In this document: piece after piece, positions 23,472 to 37,100 of the stretch | Numbering within the stretch: position 1 is the stretch's first letter | How the letters are laid out: the number at the start of each line of letters is the position of its first letter | DNA from: Pseudoscleropodium purum | Taxonomy: Eukaryota; Streptophyta; Bryopsida; Hypnales; Brachytheciaceae | NCBI GenBank assembly: GCA_963969395.1 | Contig: OZ017801.1 | Coordinates: 8,248,501 to 8,312,500, forward strand | Length of the DNA: 64,000 bases | Direction of reading: 5' to 3' | Made by a program: the position numbers and the translations under genes | The notes under the pieces: model-generated | Seen by the model: only the letters and a program-made list of their open reading frames with translations | Database searches by the model: none | Told to the model about the DNA's origin: nothing

Positions 23472-26353
23472 CAATACAAAAAAATGAGTACATAAATGAC
23501 TTCAAAAAATGACTGCATAGTAGTCATTCCAGACACATTTGACTTCATAATGACTTAGGGGCCTTGGATTCATTGTAGACAAGTCGTTTATTTATGACTT
23601 GCAATTTTATTATCACCGTCCATTTTTACTTTGGATGTAGGAATGGATGATAAACATAATGGGTCAAGTGATAAAGAAAGGGAGCTTAAAGGAAATGTCT
23701 CTTATGTTGCCATGTAGAAAGTACATCCAGTGCTCATCTGATGTGGATGACATGTGTCAAGTCAATTAGAAGTCATTGGCAAGTTGCATTGAATCTATAA
23801 AAATATGATGTAGACAAACACATCGAAAGTCATTATGATTGTAGTCATTTAGAAGTATTGGTGAATTGTGTTGGACCCATAAAAAATTTGATATAGACAA
23901 CCATGTTAGAATTCATTTAGAACTTGCGATAGAATCTTTCCATTATTCTAATAGATTAATACAGGGCATGGCATTTTGTAGTGATATAGATTTAAGGTTT
24001 TATAGTTGCAATAATATGTGCAAAAATGAATATAATGACAATTGCACAAGGAGTAGTCATTCTACAATCACATATGAATGCATTTGAAAGTTTGTGGCAA
24101 TACATCATATACAAAACACCATGCATATACAATACATCATACACAATACACAAACAATATACTGTATTTGACAAATGTATCACATAGCTTCCAAAACCAC
24201 TTAATGTGTGAGTAAGAAGAAATAAAATGACAAGCCTTTTATACAAGTAGGGTGGTAGGAGGCAAGATAAACCATGTGGGATATATAAAACACACAAATT
24301 GTGTTACAAGTAATATTTTAGATCTCATTTAGGAATAGTAGATTAATTATTTTCAAAAAACTTTGAACTAAGAAAAGTTGGAAATTCAATCTCGTTTTCA
24401 TCTCCAAAAATCTAATTTAGATTTAGATCCTCAAATCAAAAGTTGTAGACAAATTTGAAAAAGAGATTGGAAATGATGTTTTCTTTGACATTTTCTTAAT
24501 ATTTTTTCTGAATTTAGTAGTGCAAAAGATGTGATGTAGTCATTTCATGTGGTTATCCAAGTGCAATATTATAATGCAACTTCCACATGACTAGGTCTAG
24601 TTAGGTGGAAGTCATAGTTGGCCCCTAGTGAATTGGTATTGCAAAAGGTTATAATTAGGAATGTTGTTTTAGTTATTTTTTGCAATGTGGTTTTGAAGGG
24701 TAGGTTTAAGAATGGAATTGTATATACGCACAAGAAGTTGAGGACCAAGGAACATACAAATCCATCTACTTCAAAGTTTATAGAGTTGATTGCTCCCCAA
24801 ACATTATCAATTTTGGTGGAGATTATGAATTCAATAGGTGTAATTGAATTGTCTATAGAAAAGAATTTGTTGGCACATGAAGAGTATTAGGGTGAAGTAG
24901 GAGACTTCCACAAAGCATAGATGTATGTACATGTCCTTGTTCTTTTTATATGTAGTTGTCCAAATTGTAGCGCGCCCATGCTAGGATGTATGTAAAGTGG
25001 CATGCTAAATGAAAGCACAAAGGGCCATGTAGTAGTATTGAAGTCGGTGTTTAGTAGTCTATGACTTTAACGCACTCACTTAAAAGTCATTTAGAAGTCA
25101 TTCTTTAGTGAAAGCTTAGAGGCAATGTAGTTGTGAATATGAAGTAGAAGTTTCACTTCTTGTCTATTGCTACCAACATCATAATACCTCACTATACATC
25201 TGTGAAGACCCATACTAAATCAAAAGAGAGTTAATTGAACCTTTCAAAAGTTGTTTCATGATAAGAATCTCATTTGGCTAAAAATCTTGCTACCATTTTT
25301 GTAGGAAATGATGAAAATTTTATAAGAGACCGTGAAGCCCGAAACTATATATTCAAAGAATGAGCAAAGGCTAGGTAGAATGCCTAACCTCCAAAGAAAG
25401 CTTACCAAATATTTGCTCCGAAAGAAAAAATGTTACCAAAATAAAAGATAAAAAAAAGTTCAAAAGAAGGTTGCAAAATCAAAGATGGTTTGAAGAAATG
25501 AAGAAAAGGAATGAAAATTTGGAAAATTTGGAAGGATATTTTTTTTAATTAAAAAATAGAAGGGAGGATCAAAAGAAAATATGAAGAAGAATAGAAAAAA
25601 TAAGTTTTTCAAAAAAATTTAAAAGAAATAAGAAGTAATGAAATAGTCAAATTGATACAAAAAGAATAGAGAAATAAAAAGATATGAAAGAAAAAAAGAC
25701 AAGAGAAGTTAAACAAATATTGTGAAAATTAGAGAAATCAAAGAAGGATCAAAGGCATTAATGGAATGAGAGGAAATTCGTGAAATTCTAAAGGGAAAAA
25801 GAATTTTCTATAAGAAAAAATCCAAAAAAAAACATATAAGAGAGAATAGACAAAAAAAATTTAAGTATTTAAAAAAAACAGTTAAAAAAAATTTATTCTT
25901 AATGAAACAACCAAACAAATATAGAAAAAAATTAGAAAATTAGAAAAAAATAAAAGTAATAAAAAAAATTATAAGAAAAAAAACATAAAAAAACATAAAC
26001 CTACTATAGTAACAAGTATTCAAGTGGTGACAAAGAAATCATTACATAGTCGCTATGGACTAAAGCACAATCACAATGTATGACTACATTGTACTCTTTC
26101 ATGACTCATGTCTCTACAATAGATGACATTGTATCTATGTCTAAAGGTCAACAATGTTGTGAACAAAATGTAGTGGATGAAGCTCAAACCTTGTCAATTT
26201 TTCATCCCAGAGTCGTGTAGGCGGCTGTAAAATGACTTAGATGCTATGGAACCTTTATTGTCAATGCAATTAAGGAACTTGAGTCATTCTTTAGTCATTC
26301 CGGACTTAAAGTCATTCTTCTGCAATCACAAATGGTCCCGTTTTCTTGTAGTA
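23472..26353. mobile_element. 2.9-kb CACTA element, target duplication AAT
   Basis: The left end CAATACAAAAAAATG and the inverted right end TACTACAAGAAAACG are degenerate forms of the CACTACAAGAAAA terminus. AAT occurs directly outside both (23469-23471 and 26354-26356). Both subterminal regions are dense in AGTCATT/AATGACT words (23485-23900 and 26040-26312), as expected for CACTA subterminal repeats. Taking out the element plus one AAT joins the flanking Transposase_24-like reading frame without a shift. The interior holds a 90-codon open frame at 24618-24890 that I do not recognise and an A-rich tract, and no transposase, so the copy looks non-autonomous. Confidence 0.75.
25380..26010. repeat. 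A/G-rich low-complexity tract
   Basis: About 630 bases consist mainly of A with G (GAAAAAA, AAGAAAT, AAAATTAG words). It is internal to the CACTA element. Confidence 0.85.
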
Positions 26354-26690
26354 AATGAGAAACTAGAGATGATGAAGCATGCAAATAGATGCAAAATCAC
26401 TCTAGAAAGAACTAGTTCTTTGCAAGAAAAGGCATAAGGGAATCTTTTTGGAAACAAAAGGAGGTTTCTTCATATTATGATGAGAAATTCAACAAATGCA
26501 AAGGGACAAAGGATATAGAGGCAAAGTGGCTGAGAAGAGAGCATTGAAGAAAGCCTATGAGAAAATTGTTGTAATTTTCAAAGTGGAAGGAATACATGAA
26601 TGTCTGCAACATGTAGGTGATATGGACAGTAAAGTAAGTAAGTGTGGTAGCGCACATCTATGGCAAATTGGCAATTGATGGAAAAGGTTT
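26354..26690 (+). pseudogene. Transposase_24-like ORF relic, 3' part
   Basis: The frame continues from the 5' part as NEKLEMMKHANRCKITLERT..., matching the S-x-K-N-K-x-N-R-x-K...H-T-x-G-x-x-S motif of Transposase_24 proteins. It meets a stop at 26436 and, after a frameshift, continues in another frame with ETKGGFFIL and MQRDKGYRGKVAEKRALKKA. Confidence 0.5.
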
Positions 26691-28036
26691 ACTTCACAAA
26701 TACAAATACGTGAAATTCCTTGAATATAAAATTGCAAAATTGCAAGCTTAGATATCAAAGGGTATTTGTAAGGATCGGGAAGAGGTTGGTGACTGTAACT
26801 CTATGCATGACAAAGTGAATGCATCTAGTTTAGACCACTTATATGTGGACCTAGAGAAGGAAATAAGTGATGGACGTAAAGTAATTCACTTGAATGTATT
26901 ATGGTAACCCTAACCCCTAGTTTGTTGTTGTATAGGTGTTGTTTTAAAACTGAGCAAGTATTGTGCATACATGATTTTGTTCTTAATAGATTCACGTCTA
27001 TTTTCATTGTATTTGTTGTTGTTCTTATTCTAGTCAATAGCTATCATAAGAAAATATTGTTATGCTATGACTTTGAGCATCTTTTTGTATAATTGTTGTC
27101 GTTGATGTTGTAGAAATACTTATAGTTGAATATGAAATGGAATGTTGGCACAACATTAGTAGAGGAGATAGTATGCCGAATCTTCTTGAGCTTGAAGAAC
27201 CCATGGCAAAAAGGGGGGTCAGTATTTAATGACAGTCATTAGAAATTGGGATCATATAAGGATTTGTAAGGATTAGAAGTAGTAGTTGTGGTTGTAATTG
27301 AACAAGGTAAGTGTCTCATTGTCAACCTATACTCATTTATAACAAAAAAACACAATTCAATTGAGGACCTATAGTTGTTTTCCAAATGCAAAAGTCTTTG
27401 TTTGGAAACCTTTTGTTTTATATGTGGACTTAAGAATAATATGGGATACATATCAAATTTGGATTTATAAATATTTGTGAACATGTTGTTGATATGGTTT
27501 ATAGTATGTAAAGCTTGAAGGGGTAAGAGCATTGTTGTTTATATAAAAGTTAGTATAAAAAATAGTAGCAATGGGAGTATGGTTGGATGAGTTTGTTTGT
27601 TCAAGAAACCTACAAAGGTAGTCATTACTTTCAAATGGGGATAATGAGGAACACATACACAATGATTCTTTGTTTTGATGGTTTTTACAAAAAATGTTTA
27701 TGTTTTTTTATTTTGATGAGAATTTAAATTCCCATAAAAATCTAATTTTGACACTTTTTTTAACAACCATTAGATGCCAAATAAAAGATTGGTGGAAGTT
27801 GAAGCCCCAAGTATCGGAGCATGTAGAAACAATTGGAGTTTTGTGTAGGGTTGTAAAGTACAAATTGACCTAGAGCATAGAGTGTGTTTTGTAATGTGTT
27901 TTGTGTTTAAGAGGAGTCATCCTTAATGCATGATTTGGATTTGCTTTAAACTGTGCAACAATAATGGATATCATGTCATGGAAGTATTAGTGGAAGTTCA
28001 AAGGGAATTTTGAATTTGAAGAAGCTCTTAAATGTT
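26691..28036. other. non-genic stretch
   Basis: No recognisable coding segment is seen. The right end of the outer CACTA element should lie in or beyond this stretch, but I could not locate it. Confidence 0.3.
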
Positions 28037-28264
28037 CACTAGAAGAATCCCGTGCTTATTTAGACATGAGTTGTCTAACTTGACATTGTTTACTTGCGCA
28101 TTCAATGTAGCAACACTATATTTTTCTGTTATTGACAATGTTATAGTGAACGCCAGGGGATGTCAATGTTGACATAAAAACATGGGGTTGCAATATTGAA
28201 CGTGCAAGTAAACAACATCAAGTTAGACAACCCATGTCTAAATAAACATAGGATTCTACTAGTA
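28037..28264. mobile_element. CACTA-type MITE, target duplication GTT
   Basis: Terminal inverted repeats of about 75 bases start CACTAGAAGAATCCC on the left and, inverted, TACTAGTAGAATCCT on the right. GTT lies just outside both ends (28034-28036 and 28265-28267). The core contains GTTGACATAAAAACATGGG, shared with the copies at 10.3 and 51.0 kb. Confidence 0.85.
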
Positions 28265-29700
28265 GTTATAAGTGGGTATATGACTTATTGCAATGCATTT
28301 ATAACTAGCTTGGGTCACATTAACAATTTTGAAAAGGTCTTGCACACTCATGTATGAAAAGCATTGTCTAATGAGTAGTGGCATGCAGTTGTTTTGTGTC
28401 TTTGTTGTTCTATTATGTAGAAGGAGTCTAACATGCATTGTTGAAATGAAGAGATAAATTCTCTTTGACTTCAAGTAGAGGAATGATCATTCCGGCACAC
28501 AAGAAGAGACAATAAGATTGGCAAAAAAAATATTGTTCTTTGATATAATTTGAGTTTGTCATTAATAGAAGTGTCAATTGCTTTCAAATTGTAAATCCAA
28601 AATACCTAATAAAATAAAATGTGGAATGAGTGTATTCCAAATCATGGTAAAGACCCCGAGAATGTTGTGATACCAATCTGAAACAACAACTTAATAAGAA
28701 CCAACCACCTAGTTGTAGATGTGTAAATTTTAGAAAGGAAAGAGTATGACACCTCTCCGTAGTCCATAAGGAAAAAAAAATCTAAATTGGGACTTAGCAA
28801 CAAACATATCGGGAGGAATCCTAAACTAGCTATGATGTGAGAAATGGTAATGACAGGTTCATAAATAGAATTTCACCACATCATAAATTTAGTTGTAGTA
28901 ATTGATAGGTCATAGGGTCTACATTATGCCAACGTGTCAAAGGTCAAGGGAGGTGCTCATACACTACTAGAATCACAAGGAATATGTTGGTTGGTGTCTA
29001 AATCAAGCTCTCCAGACCAACTGGGCAATTTAGCACAAACCAGTAGCTACAAAAATGGACTTTCATTTTTCTTCTAGTGTGACTATCCTAAGGTGGGAAC
29101 TAGTTTAGCCAATATTTAGTGATATTTAATTATATATTGACAAGTATAGGCTACACAAGGTCTAAATAGACAAGACTAAAGCCATGGAATTTTGATGCTA
29201 CATAACTAAACCAATGAAATGAAGAGAGAGTGCTAGCATGTGAGTATAGAACATATGAACCCATGAGCCTAGAAATCTATTTTTTATAGTTACAAGTGTC
29301 TATGTTATAGGTACCTATATTATAAACCCTTTTCATATTATAGTGTACCTACATTATAGGTACATATGTTATAAACACCTTCAAATAGTTGTAGACTTGT
29401 AGGTACACATTTTCAACTAAGTTCAAGGCTTGTAGGCTCACATTTCTATGCTCACAAGCTAGCATTGTTGTGAAATGAAGCACTTGATTGAAGCTATGAA
29501 ATTCTGATGTCATACCACTAAATTCAACAAGTGTGCATTAAGTGTGTCATTAGAGAGATTTCAATGTATTGAAATCTTTGTGTAGATTGTCCACAAAGGA
29601 AAGCTCTTTTTTAGGAAAGTAGCAATTGTGTCCAAGGAGTTTGCAGCTCCTTTCAAGAGTCTCATGCATATACGTTTCTCACAGACAACATTTTAAAATA
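28265..29700. other. non-genic stretch
   Basis: No gene is seen. A repeated TTATAGGTACMTATATTATAAAC-type word lies at 29300-29375. Confidence 0.4.
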
Positions 29701-31142
29701 AAAATACAAATTATCCAACCGACTCCACTTCACTGCAAGAAAGATACATTAGTTTCAATCGAGCATTTCTAAGAGAGCCTCTTGAACAGCACTCTAACTT
29801 TTGCAAACAATATTTAAACTCCCCAGAAAGGCAAAAGTCGCCTGAAATGATGTTTCCACTTGTTTGCCTGTACCAGGAAATGCCTTCTGGTCTGGGTTCG
29901 TACTTTTTTATCCTCACTGAAAGCGCAACAACCAAAGAAAAGCTTTCAGTCCTGCTCCCTTTTGTTTGGAGCAATTCAAGTAAGGAAAATTGGAGTGCAA
30001 AGAGACCAATGCCAGTTTGCACGAGGAGTACATTGCAGTAAGTTAGTACCGCTTTCCGTGAGTGCTTGCAAGCACTGCCTCAGTCTTTGTTGACCACGTT
30101 GGTGAGGTATCGATCGTTCTGGCAACAATGGCAGAGGCAGAGCTTTGATTGGAACTGGAAGGTCGAAAGTAAGAAAAAGGCTCTTGGCATCAGGTTCGCG
30201 GGTAGAAAGGAGGGTGTCTTTTGGCACCAAGCTAGCGTGCAGGTAGCGTAGCTTGATTTCCACATGCCCGTAACGACATCGAGCCTCATGGCATGGGCCT
30301 TTGGATCCAAGCTCTCGTATGACTGGGAGCTTGCTGCCCCCATGCCAAGACCTCTTTTGTACTAAATATTGGCTACTTGCTTGCGAAATGATGAGCCTCC
30401 TCCTCAGCCTGACTTTGCCCTTGCTCCACCAACGCAATCGTTGCCACCAGATTTGTGGGCTTGTCGGCTTCAGGGGACCTCCATGTATGACAAACCGTAC
30501 ACTGCGTCTATGATAAGGCTACAACGACCACTGGACTGTGCAAGCTTTGATTTTTATAAAGAAACGAAAGCGAGGGTCTACCACACTCTCGGCTTAATTT
30601 CAGGAGAGACATGGAGCTGCTCTCAAGTGTTTAGCATGTGTAGTAGCCCCCAGCCAGAAAGACAGCATGAGTAGCACTGACTTTGAGACTTTCAAAACGC
30701 AGGAATCAGGCATTGCGATGGTGTGAATACCGACAAAGAGAGACAGAGCACTGACTGAAAAGTTGGCACTTTTGGAACCACCCGAAAGTGAGAAACTCGT
30801 TGTCATTTCGACAGGCTTGTGATTTCCTTGAAAATTCAGCATGTAGAGATTGTTCTTAAAGAATTCGGAGCTAACTAAACAAAATTAGTTATAATTGCCT
30901 AACAAAACTGCATGTGTGACGCCGTGATCATCCTCGGAGATTGATGATACTAGTGTACTGTCTACTAGCACAATGCCAGACCTCCCTTCTCCCACTCGGA
31001 TGCAGGGGCATGCATTTCCAACTCGGCGGAATTGCTTTTTGGTCACAAAAATTCCCTGTTTCATCCTTGGTGGGATGGAGACGAGGGAACTTGGATTTGA
31101 TTTGGGGTTTTTACCAGTCGTTGATATTTGACCCTGTAAGGG
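29700..31142. other. GC-richer flank of the tRNA-IPT gene, no gene recognised
   Basis: Base composition is visibly less AT-rich than the repeats on either side of the island and resembles the exons of the neighbouring gene. Open frames of 100-150 codons exist on both strands (for example 29976-30437 minus and 30369-30674 plus), but none reads as a family I know. The part nearest 31142 should contain the 3' UTR of the gene; I could not place a polyadenylation site with confidence. Confidence 0.4.
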
Positions 31143-34100
31143 TCAGAATCTCACTGCATTCCGAGAAAATCTCCGGTCTCCCTGTGTCTGCTTCACCCAT
31201 CTCAATATGTTTGCAATTGCTGCAGAATTATTGAAAATCCTGCAAGGCACAACATGCAGTATACTTAGGGTCATTGCCAAGCTCGAAAGTTTGCTATCTC
31301 GATCATTATTAACATGTCACCTTAGAGCCACGTGAGCACCTCCTCATTATATTTAAGATGGTCGAATTCATAAAAATGGTGTGTTTCAAAGTGCCAAAAT
31401 TCTGACGTTCGAGTGCCAAGAGCTTTGAAACTAGGACTTCTATGTGCCCCGGGCTTTAAAAACTAGGTCTGATACAGAAGTATATAGAAGTGAGGATTCA
31501 GTCAAGCTGCTGAAACTGCACCAATTTCACTGAAAATCCGTCATTTTAACAAATCTGAGGTTTAAGTTTATCGCTTGTAACAAATCCCTTATTTCTAAAT
31601 TGAACATTTGAAAGCAAGCCTGAGGAACATTATTATTATATTTTTGCCCTTCAGAATGTTTGCTCAAATCCTGTTTAGCAACGAAAGTTTCTACATGTCA
31701 TTATTTTAGGTCAACTTTCATGCAGACATCAAAGTGAAAATGCTCACGAGGAATCGATGCTTCAATTCTAATTCCAAGTTGACCGAAACTCCATCCTTAC
31801 CTATTCTTAACCTCGTAGTATTTCAGCATTTTGCCTTCCCTGTAGCTGGCGTCTTTCCGTTCATCACTCCCACTCAATTCAGAGGGGTAACCTGGCCGTC
31901 TCCGGTATTCTTTCCATAAAGTTTTCAATATCTGGTCCTGCACATGAATTCAAACAACGAGTTCTTGTATTTCAACTCCCCATTCAATGCAATATGTTCT
32001 GCATCAGATACAACGATTACTATTTCAGCTCGTCTACATGTTTCAAAGTACTTCAGTATCAAATTTCTTAAGTTTGGCACCTCCTTAAAAGAGTTAGTAA
32101 GCTGGTAGCAAGAAAAAGAAAACTCCTCAGATCTCTACCGGTCCTAATTTAATTTAGAGCTAAGGTTTTAAGGTAATAGCACCTAATAGTGACCTGTTTA
32201 TAAAACCATCTCATCAATTAAAATCATAAAATTTATTAGCTGCATACACGAGAGCCTAGCAACAATTTTAGGTACATTTATTTTCAACACTAAGAGAGTT
32301 CATACTTTATTCATGGAGAATCTAAAAGATGCATTCTAAGGGAATCTAGAATCTCCTTGCCAATGAGACCCAACAAAAGCTTTAATAATTCCACAATAGG
32401 AACCATGCTCAAACCCTTATTTGGACATGTTAAGGTGTTGTTACCTTATCAGCACTTGAATTGAAATGGCACCTTGTTGGGAATTATAAACGCCAATGGA
32501 AAGAATTTGACCATTACTACTTCAGAGGAAGTTTTGAACAATGGACATGGAAATTGGAAAATTGGAATCCCTTTACCGTTGGCTGAGAAGCGTCAATCCA
32601 GTGGAATTGCTTGACGTCATTATGGTGATCACTCCGGAACCATGTGAGTTGTTTTTTCACGAGGCTTCTGCGAGAGACAAACAATATCCAATAAATTCCT
32701 GACCATAATGTAGTGAAAGTCCATCAACTAGAAAACAGTAGAAACAGATTCCAGGTCGGATCGTTCAAGGGAACTTGAAACCTGGCAGGCTAATAAAATT
32801 CAGATGGAGCACTGGATTTCCAAGCTCACACCTTGACACGCGTTGAAAAGCTGAAAGAAAAACCAGGAACTTCTCCGCTGTGATCATGCCCCCGGCTTTG
32901 CGGCACTCCACCAGAAACTCCATTGCCTGTTTCATCTCCCACAATTGTTAAAATTTTTACACCCACCGTAAGAGGCAATAATGCTCTCAATCGACTCCTG
33001 CCATTCCTAGAACTTGGTAGGTTATTTCTCATAACAACAATCTATTTTCACATTACCTATAACATTTGTGATTCAATAGGAGAACTTGACACTACGTTTC
33101 AGATGGACTTATCCAGCCAGACTGCCAAAGGTTGTCAAGTTCAAAACTCCCAAGTGCAAGATTTCAGCGGTGCTTACTTCTTGGTAACCAATGCCACGTG
33201 ATGCGGAACTTGTGCCGGGCATTAATCCAAGATCCAGGAGGCATGACGCTTCATGAAGCAGACCAAGTGGATCTGTCATCACCCCAAATCATAATACTAC
33301 ATCAATTTGCTGATAAAATGGTGGATTTCAGTGAAATTGGCACAGATTCAATTGTCGTATTGAATGCTCAGATCTAAGGTAAGCCATCCTACTTGCACCA
33401 CAATTCAGTTGAGCCTATCTTGTGCCATTAAGTAGCATAGTGCTCATTTCAAAATTTGAATTGTGCACCACTCGTACATAATGGCACAAATAGGATGACT
33501 TGTACTTCATATTAGTCCTGGTCCTTCAAACTTTTGACACTTGAACATCATAATCGTGGCACTTCAAAGTACACCATTTTCATCAAATATAGCCCTCAGA
33601 GAATTGAACCAATTAACACCAACACTCGTGAAAACATCGTTTGCGTGGACCTCGAGAAATAACCATGAAAAGCTCCGCAACGAGTCTAATTGGTTATATG
33701 ACACGACACTCAGAAATGTAATCTAAACCATACCTGCAATCATTTGTTCGCAGCGGAGATCGATCCAGCGATACAATTCGGCGCGGTGCTGGTACAAGAA
33801 ATAGCATTGGAAGTCATAGTCATAATCCCACTCGGAGCCTTCCATGTGGTGCAGCGTGTAGTTGTCGGGTCTCCATGGCTGCCCAGAGACCTGCAACTCC
33901 ACCTTGGAAGATTAACTCCCGAATGGGTTTTTAATGGGTTTTTAGCAGTTTTGAGAAAGGTCAGACGAGGACTTTCTTTTGCCTGATTATTTTCATTTTA
34001 CAAATCCATGCGAGCAGTGTTCTTCACTAATTCTGAGAGGGCAAACCTTATTCTATGTTATTAAACAAATTCTCAACTTTGGAGCCTATTAATGTACGCA

Positions 34101-37100
34101 TCGTACACGTCTTGAAACTGACAGTGTTTTTTCTTTTTTTTGACAAAAATAAAGGAACTTGTGTTTGAAATTGACAGTTTACAGTTTTAGAGGTTTAGGC
34201 TTCCAAACTTTGACAATTTAAAAGATAATTAAATGACCAAAAATGATTCATTTCGTCAAATTACAGTATTTCGAATTTATCACCAAAAGATCAATGCTGG
34301 TGTCCCTGTTTCATACTAGAGGAGTAGTGTCCCGGTTTCATATTATACTGATTTGCCCTACTAGTGAGGGGGGAAATTAGTGTCACCACAAAATTTTACT
34401 GTGTTGGGGAAACTTTGTATAAAATGATACAATTAGGTATTATTTCAACCTACACTAACTCAAAATAGTGTGACACAAATCAGTGTCGAGTAGTACAGTT
34501 TTCCCCCGAGAGTTTCCCTGTCAGCTTCCAAGAAATGACAATTTCTCTTTCAGTGTATCAATAGAGGAAACTATCATTAATTCCAGATTTTGGCTTGGCT
34601 GTTCTGTATTGTGGTTTTTTTTAATGCAATGGTTCTTCCATTTGTTAAAAAAACAAAAAAAATTATCATTAAAAACGGACCAGACGACCAGGGTCGAAAG
34701 CAATGTACGTGGGTACGAACTAACCAGTAGAACTTGGAGCGCGCGGCGCAGTCGGAACCAATCGTTGCGAACCAATGTGTGCGCAGTGACCGAGTCGCCT
34801 GCTTGCGCCAGCATGTGTACCGCAATGTCCCACCCGTCCGGCTGGCTGACAAAGCGACGGAATTCGGCTTCAATGGCGGCGCTCACTGTCGGAGAGGCGC
34901 TCACGGCCGACGCTGCAGCCGCTTGGCTCCTCCCGCTCATGTACCTGGGCCAGATAATTCAAACGCAAGTGCAATGGTAAGCCAAGTCTAGGCCACAACA
35001 CCTAGTTAAGTAGGTCGAAGTGCTGGAGTGCCCAGTCACACAAGTCTAGAAGCTGAGCTGCTAAAGTGAGGAAATTGATTTCATGTTCTTGTCATCGAAA
35101 CGAGGTGTGTGCACCCAGAATTATAGTGCCACTTGAAACGAAAGGAATGCCCTCTGCAGAGATTTCGGGTGCATATACCTTTAGATGGACTGAACTTTTA
35201 ATGCAAATCTAGTTTTTCAAATTTTCTGACAGTCTAGTCTCTAAACACCAACTAGCCCGGCTGGAGAATCAAACCAAATTCGAATGTAGAATCGGGACCC
35301 CAGAATACACGGAGACCCCTAGATGTCTCCTGTTCAAGTTGCTTCTAGTAGGGACATCTTACAGCGGTAGTTCCCGATTCTACATCTGTCCATGGATTGG
35401 TTGCTAGTTTGGATTGAGAGGCTATGTGGCCCTGGCATAAGCTGGTATTTGGCAATAACTTAGTGGTCACTTCCCTTGTTGGGGGCTCTCATTGTTGGAC
35501 ACAACTTGCCATGTCCAGCACTGGCATTCTTTAAAAAGTCTATCAACGTTGGAGATTGCCCTTCATCTCAAGTCCAAGCTTTCAACTGATCTATATGTTT
35601 TGTGATTTGAAACTCATCTTCATGTTGCAAATGGTGGAGGCTCATTTGACTCTGAGTAGAAAATGTTGAGAAGATAGCCTGGTACTAGGATACCGTGACC
35701 CCTTCTATTAGTGGGTTTTACACTTATCACTTTCAATGTTGAATTGAAAACTCTATTCAAAGAATCGAGTACGCTGACTCTTGAAAGTGAGAAACCCACC
35801 ACTGGTCGTCTTGTCCCACTCAACTTTGGAAAACACTCAAACTTGAGTGTTTTGCCTCCTACACTAGCCTGAGACCCGGTAATGAATGGTACGGTGGTGG
35901 GAGCGTACCAGCGCAAGTAAGTGCAAGTGCCGCCCACAACGATGGGAACGCGGTTGCGCGCTAGCACGAGCTCCGTGGCGGCTCTGGCATCTTTGCGAAA
36001 CCGGCTCGCTGAGTACTCTGCCCCTATGAAACAAAAATCAGCTGGAATCTCGTAAGGAATTCATTGCAGTAGTTGCCTCACAGAGTTACATCTCACAACA
36101 TTTTGTTCTTTCTTGGGCCTCAATATTGACAGATTATCAATGCAATGCATCGAAAGCCCTCACACTGATCAACGTACACTCTTACCACCTGGCACAATTC
36201 AAATTTGTGACCAAGGGTGGCAGGATACTCTGGAATGTCATTTTAGGGAGGTTTTGTCATTTAGGTGTACAACCTCACAGGTGGTAACTGGCCACAAACC
36301 TTCAGTGGGAGAGACCACGTCAAGCAGGTGGTGGTGCACGCCCTGCGAGAGAAGCAAAATAATTACCAAAGGTAAGAACAAGGATTCGTGACGAGCAGTG
36401 AACTCTGTTATGAACAGTATCAGGGTGGACGATGGCGAACAATGCCGAAAGGGTCAAAGGGTGGTGTTGTGTCAGTATGGACTTGTGGACGGCGTTCGAA
36501 ATTTGTTCCTTATTTTATACGTGACGGTTTCATGCAAAAAATCGATGTCTTAAAAAAGGTGTGACAAGCCTACGTCACAGGTCTCTGTTAACTTGGGCTC
36601 CCTAAACAAAGATAAATTAAAAAAACAGCAATTTGTTGGCGGGGTTCGTGTGCCGTGTCAGGTTGACCACCAGTAACTACCCGTGCAGAGATTACAAAAA
36701 TAGATCAGTATAGACATTGCAACCAATCGCACACTGAACCCACCTCGCGTTGCTGCAAAGGCGTTTTGGCACTTCCCACGTTCATGCCTTTGTATACCTG
36801 CAATTCAAGGGGTTTCAACTCAGTAAGCACACCTGCAGTGACGGATTTCAGTGCCCTAGTTCTTCCTCCTGCTCACCAAACGGAAAATTTAAAGCATATA
36901 CACTTGTACAGCAACTCCACTCGCAGGGAACCTCGCCATCTTCACCAGTGCTCCAACAGAATTACCATTCACGTTCCAGAAGAGGAAAAAATGACGACGG
37001 TTCGTAAACTACTTCGACGAAGATAGCAAAGCTATTTTCGAAGGATCCAGCATTGACGTCGAAACGGTATCAATTCAAACTCCAACGAATCAAGATAATC

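Noticed and set aside
28967..29080. Possible further CACTA MITE (CACTACTAGAATC ... CTTCTAGTG)
   Set aside because: Inner pairing is poor and the flanking trinucleotides (ATA, TGA) do not match.
29976..30437. 153-codon minus-strand open frame in the GC-richer flank
   Set aside because: It matches no family, is overlapped by open frames on the other strand, and such lengths occur by chance in GC-richer sequence.
30369..30674. 101-codon plus-strand open frame with a proline-rich start
   Set aside because: No recognised domain and no splice partners; it competes with the minus-strand frame over the same bases.
34521..34940. 139-codon minus frame as a separate gene
   Set aside because: Its first part is exon 5 of the tRNA-IPT gene; the rest reads through the donor site into intron 5.
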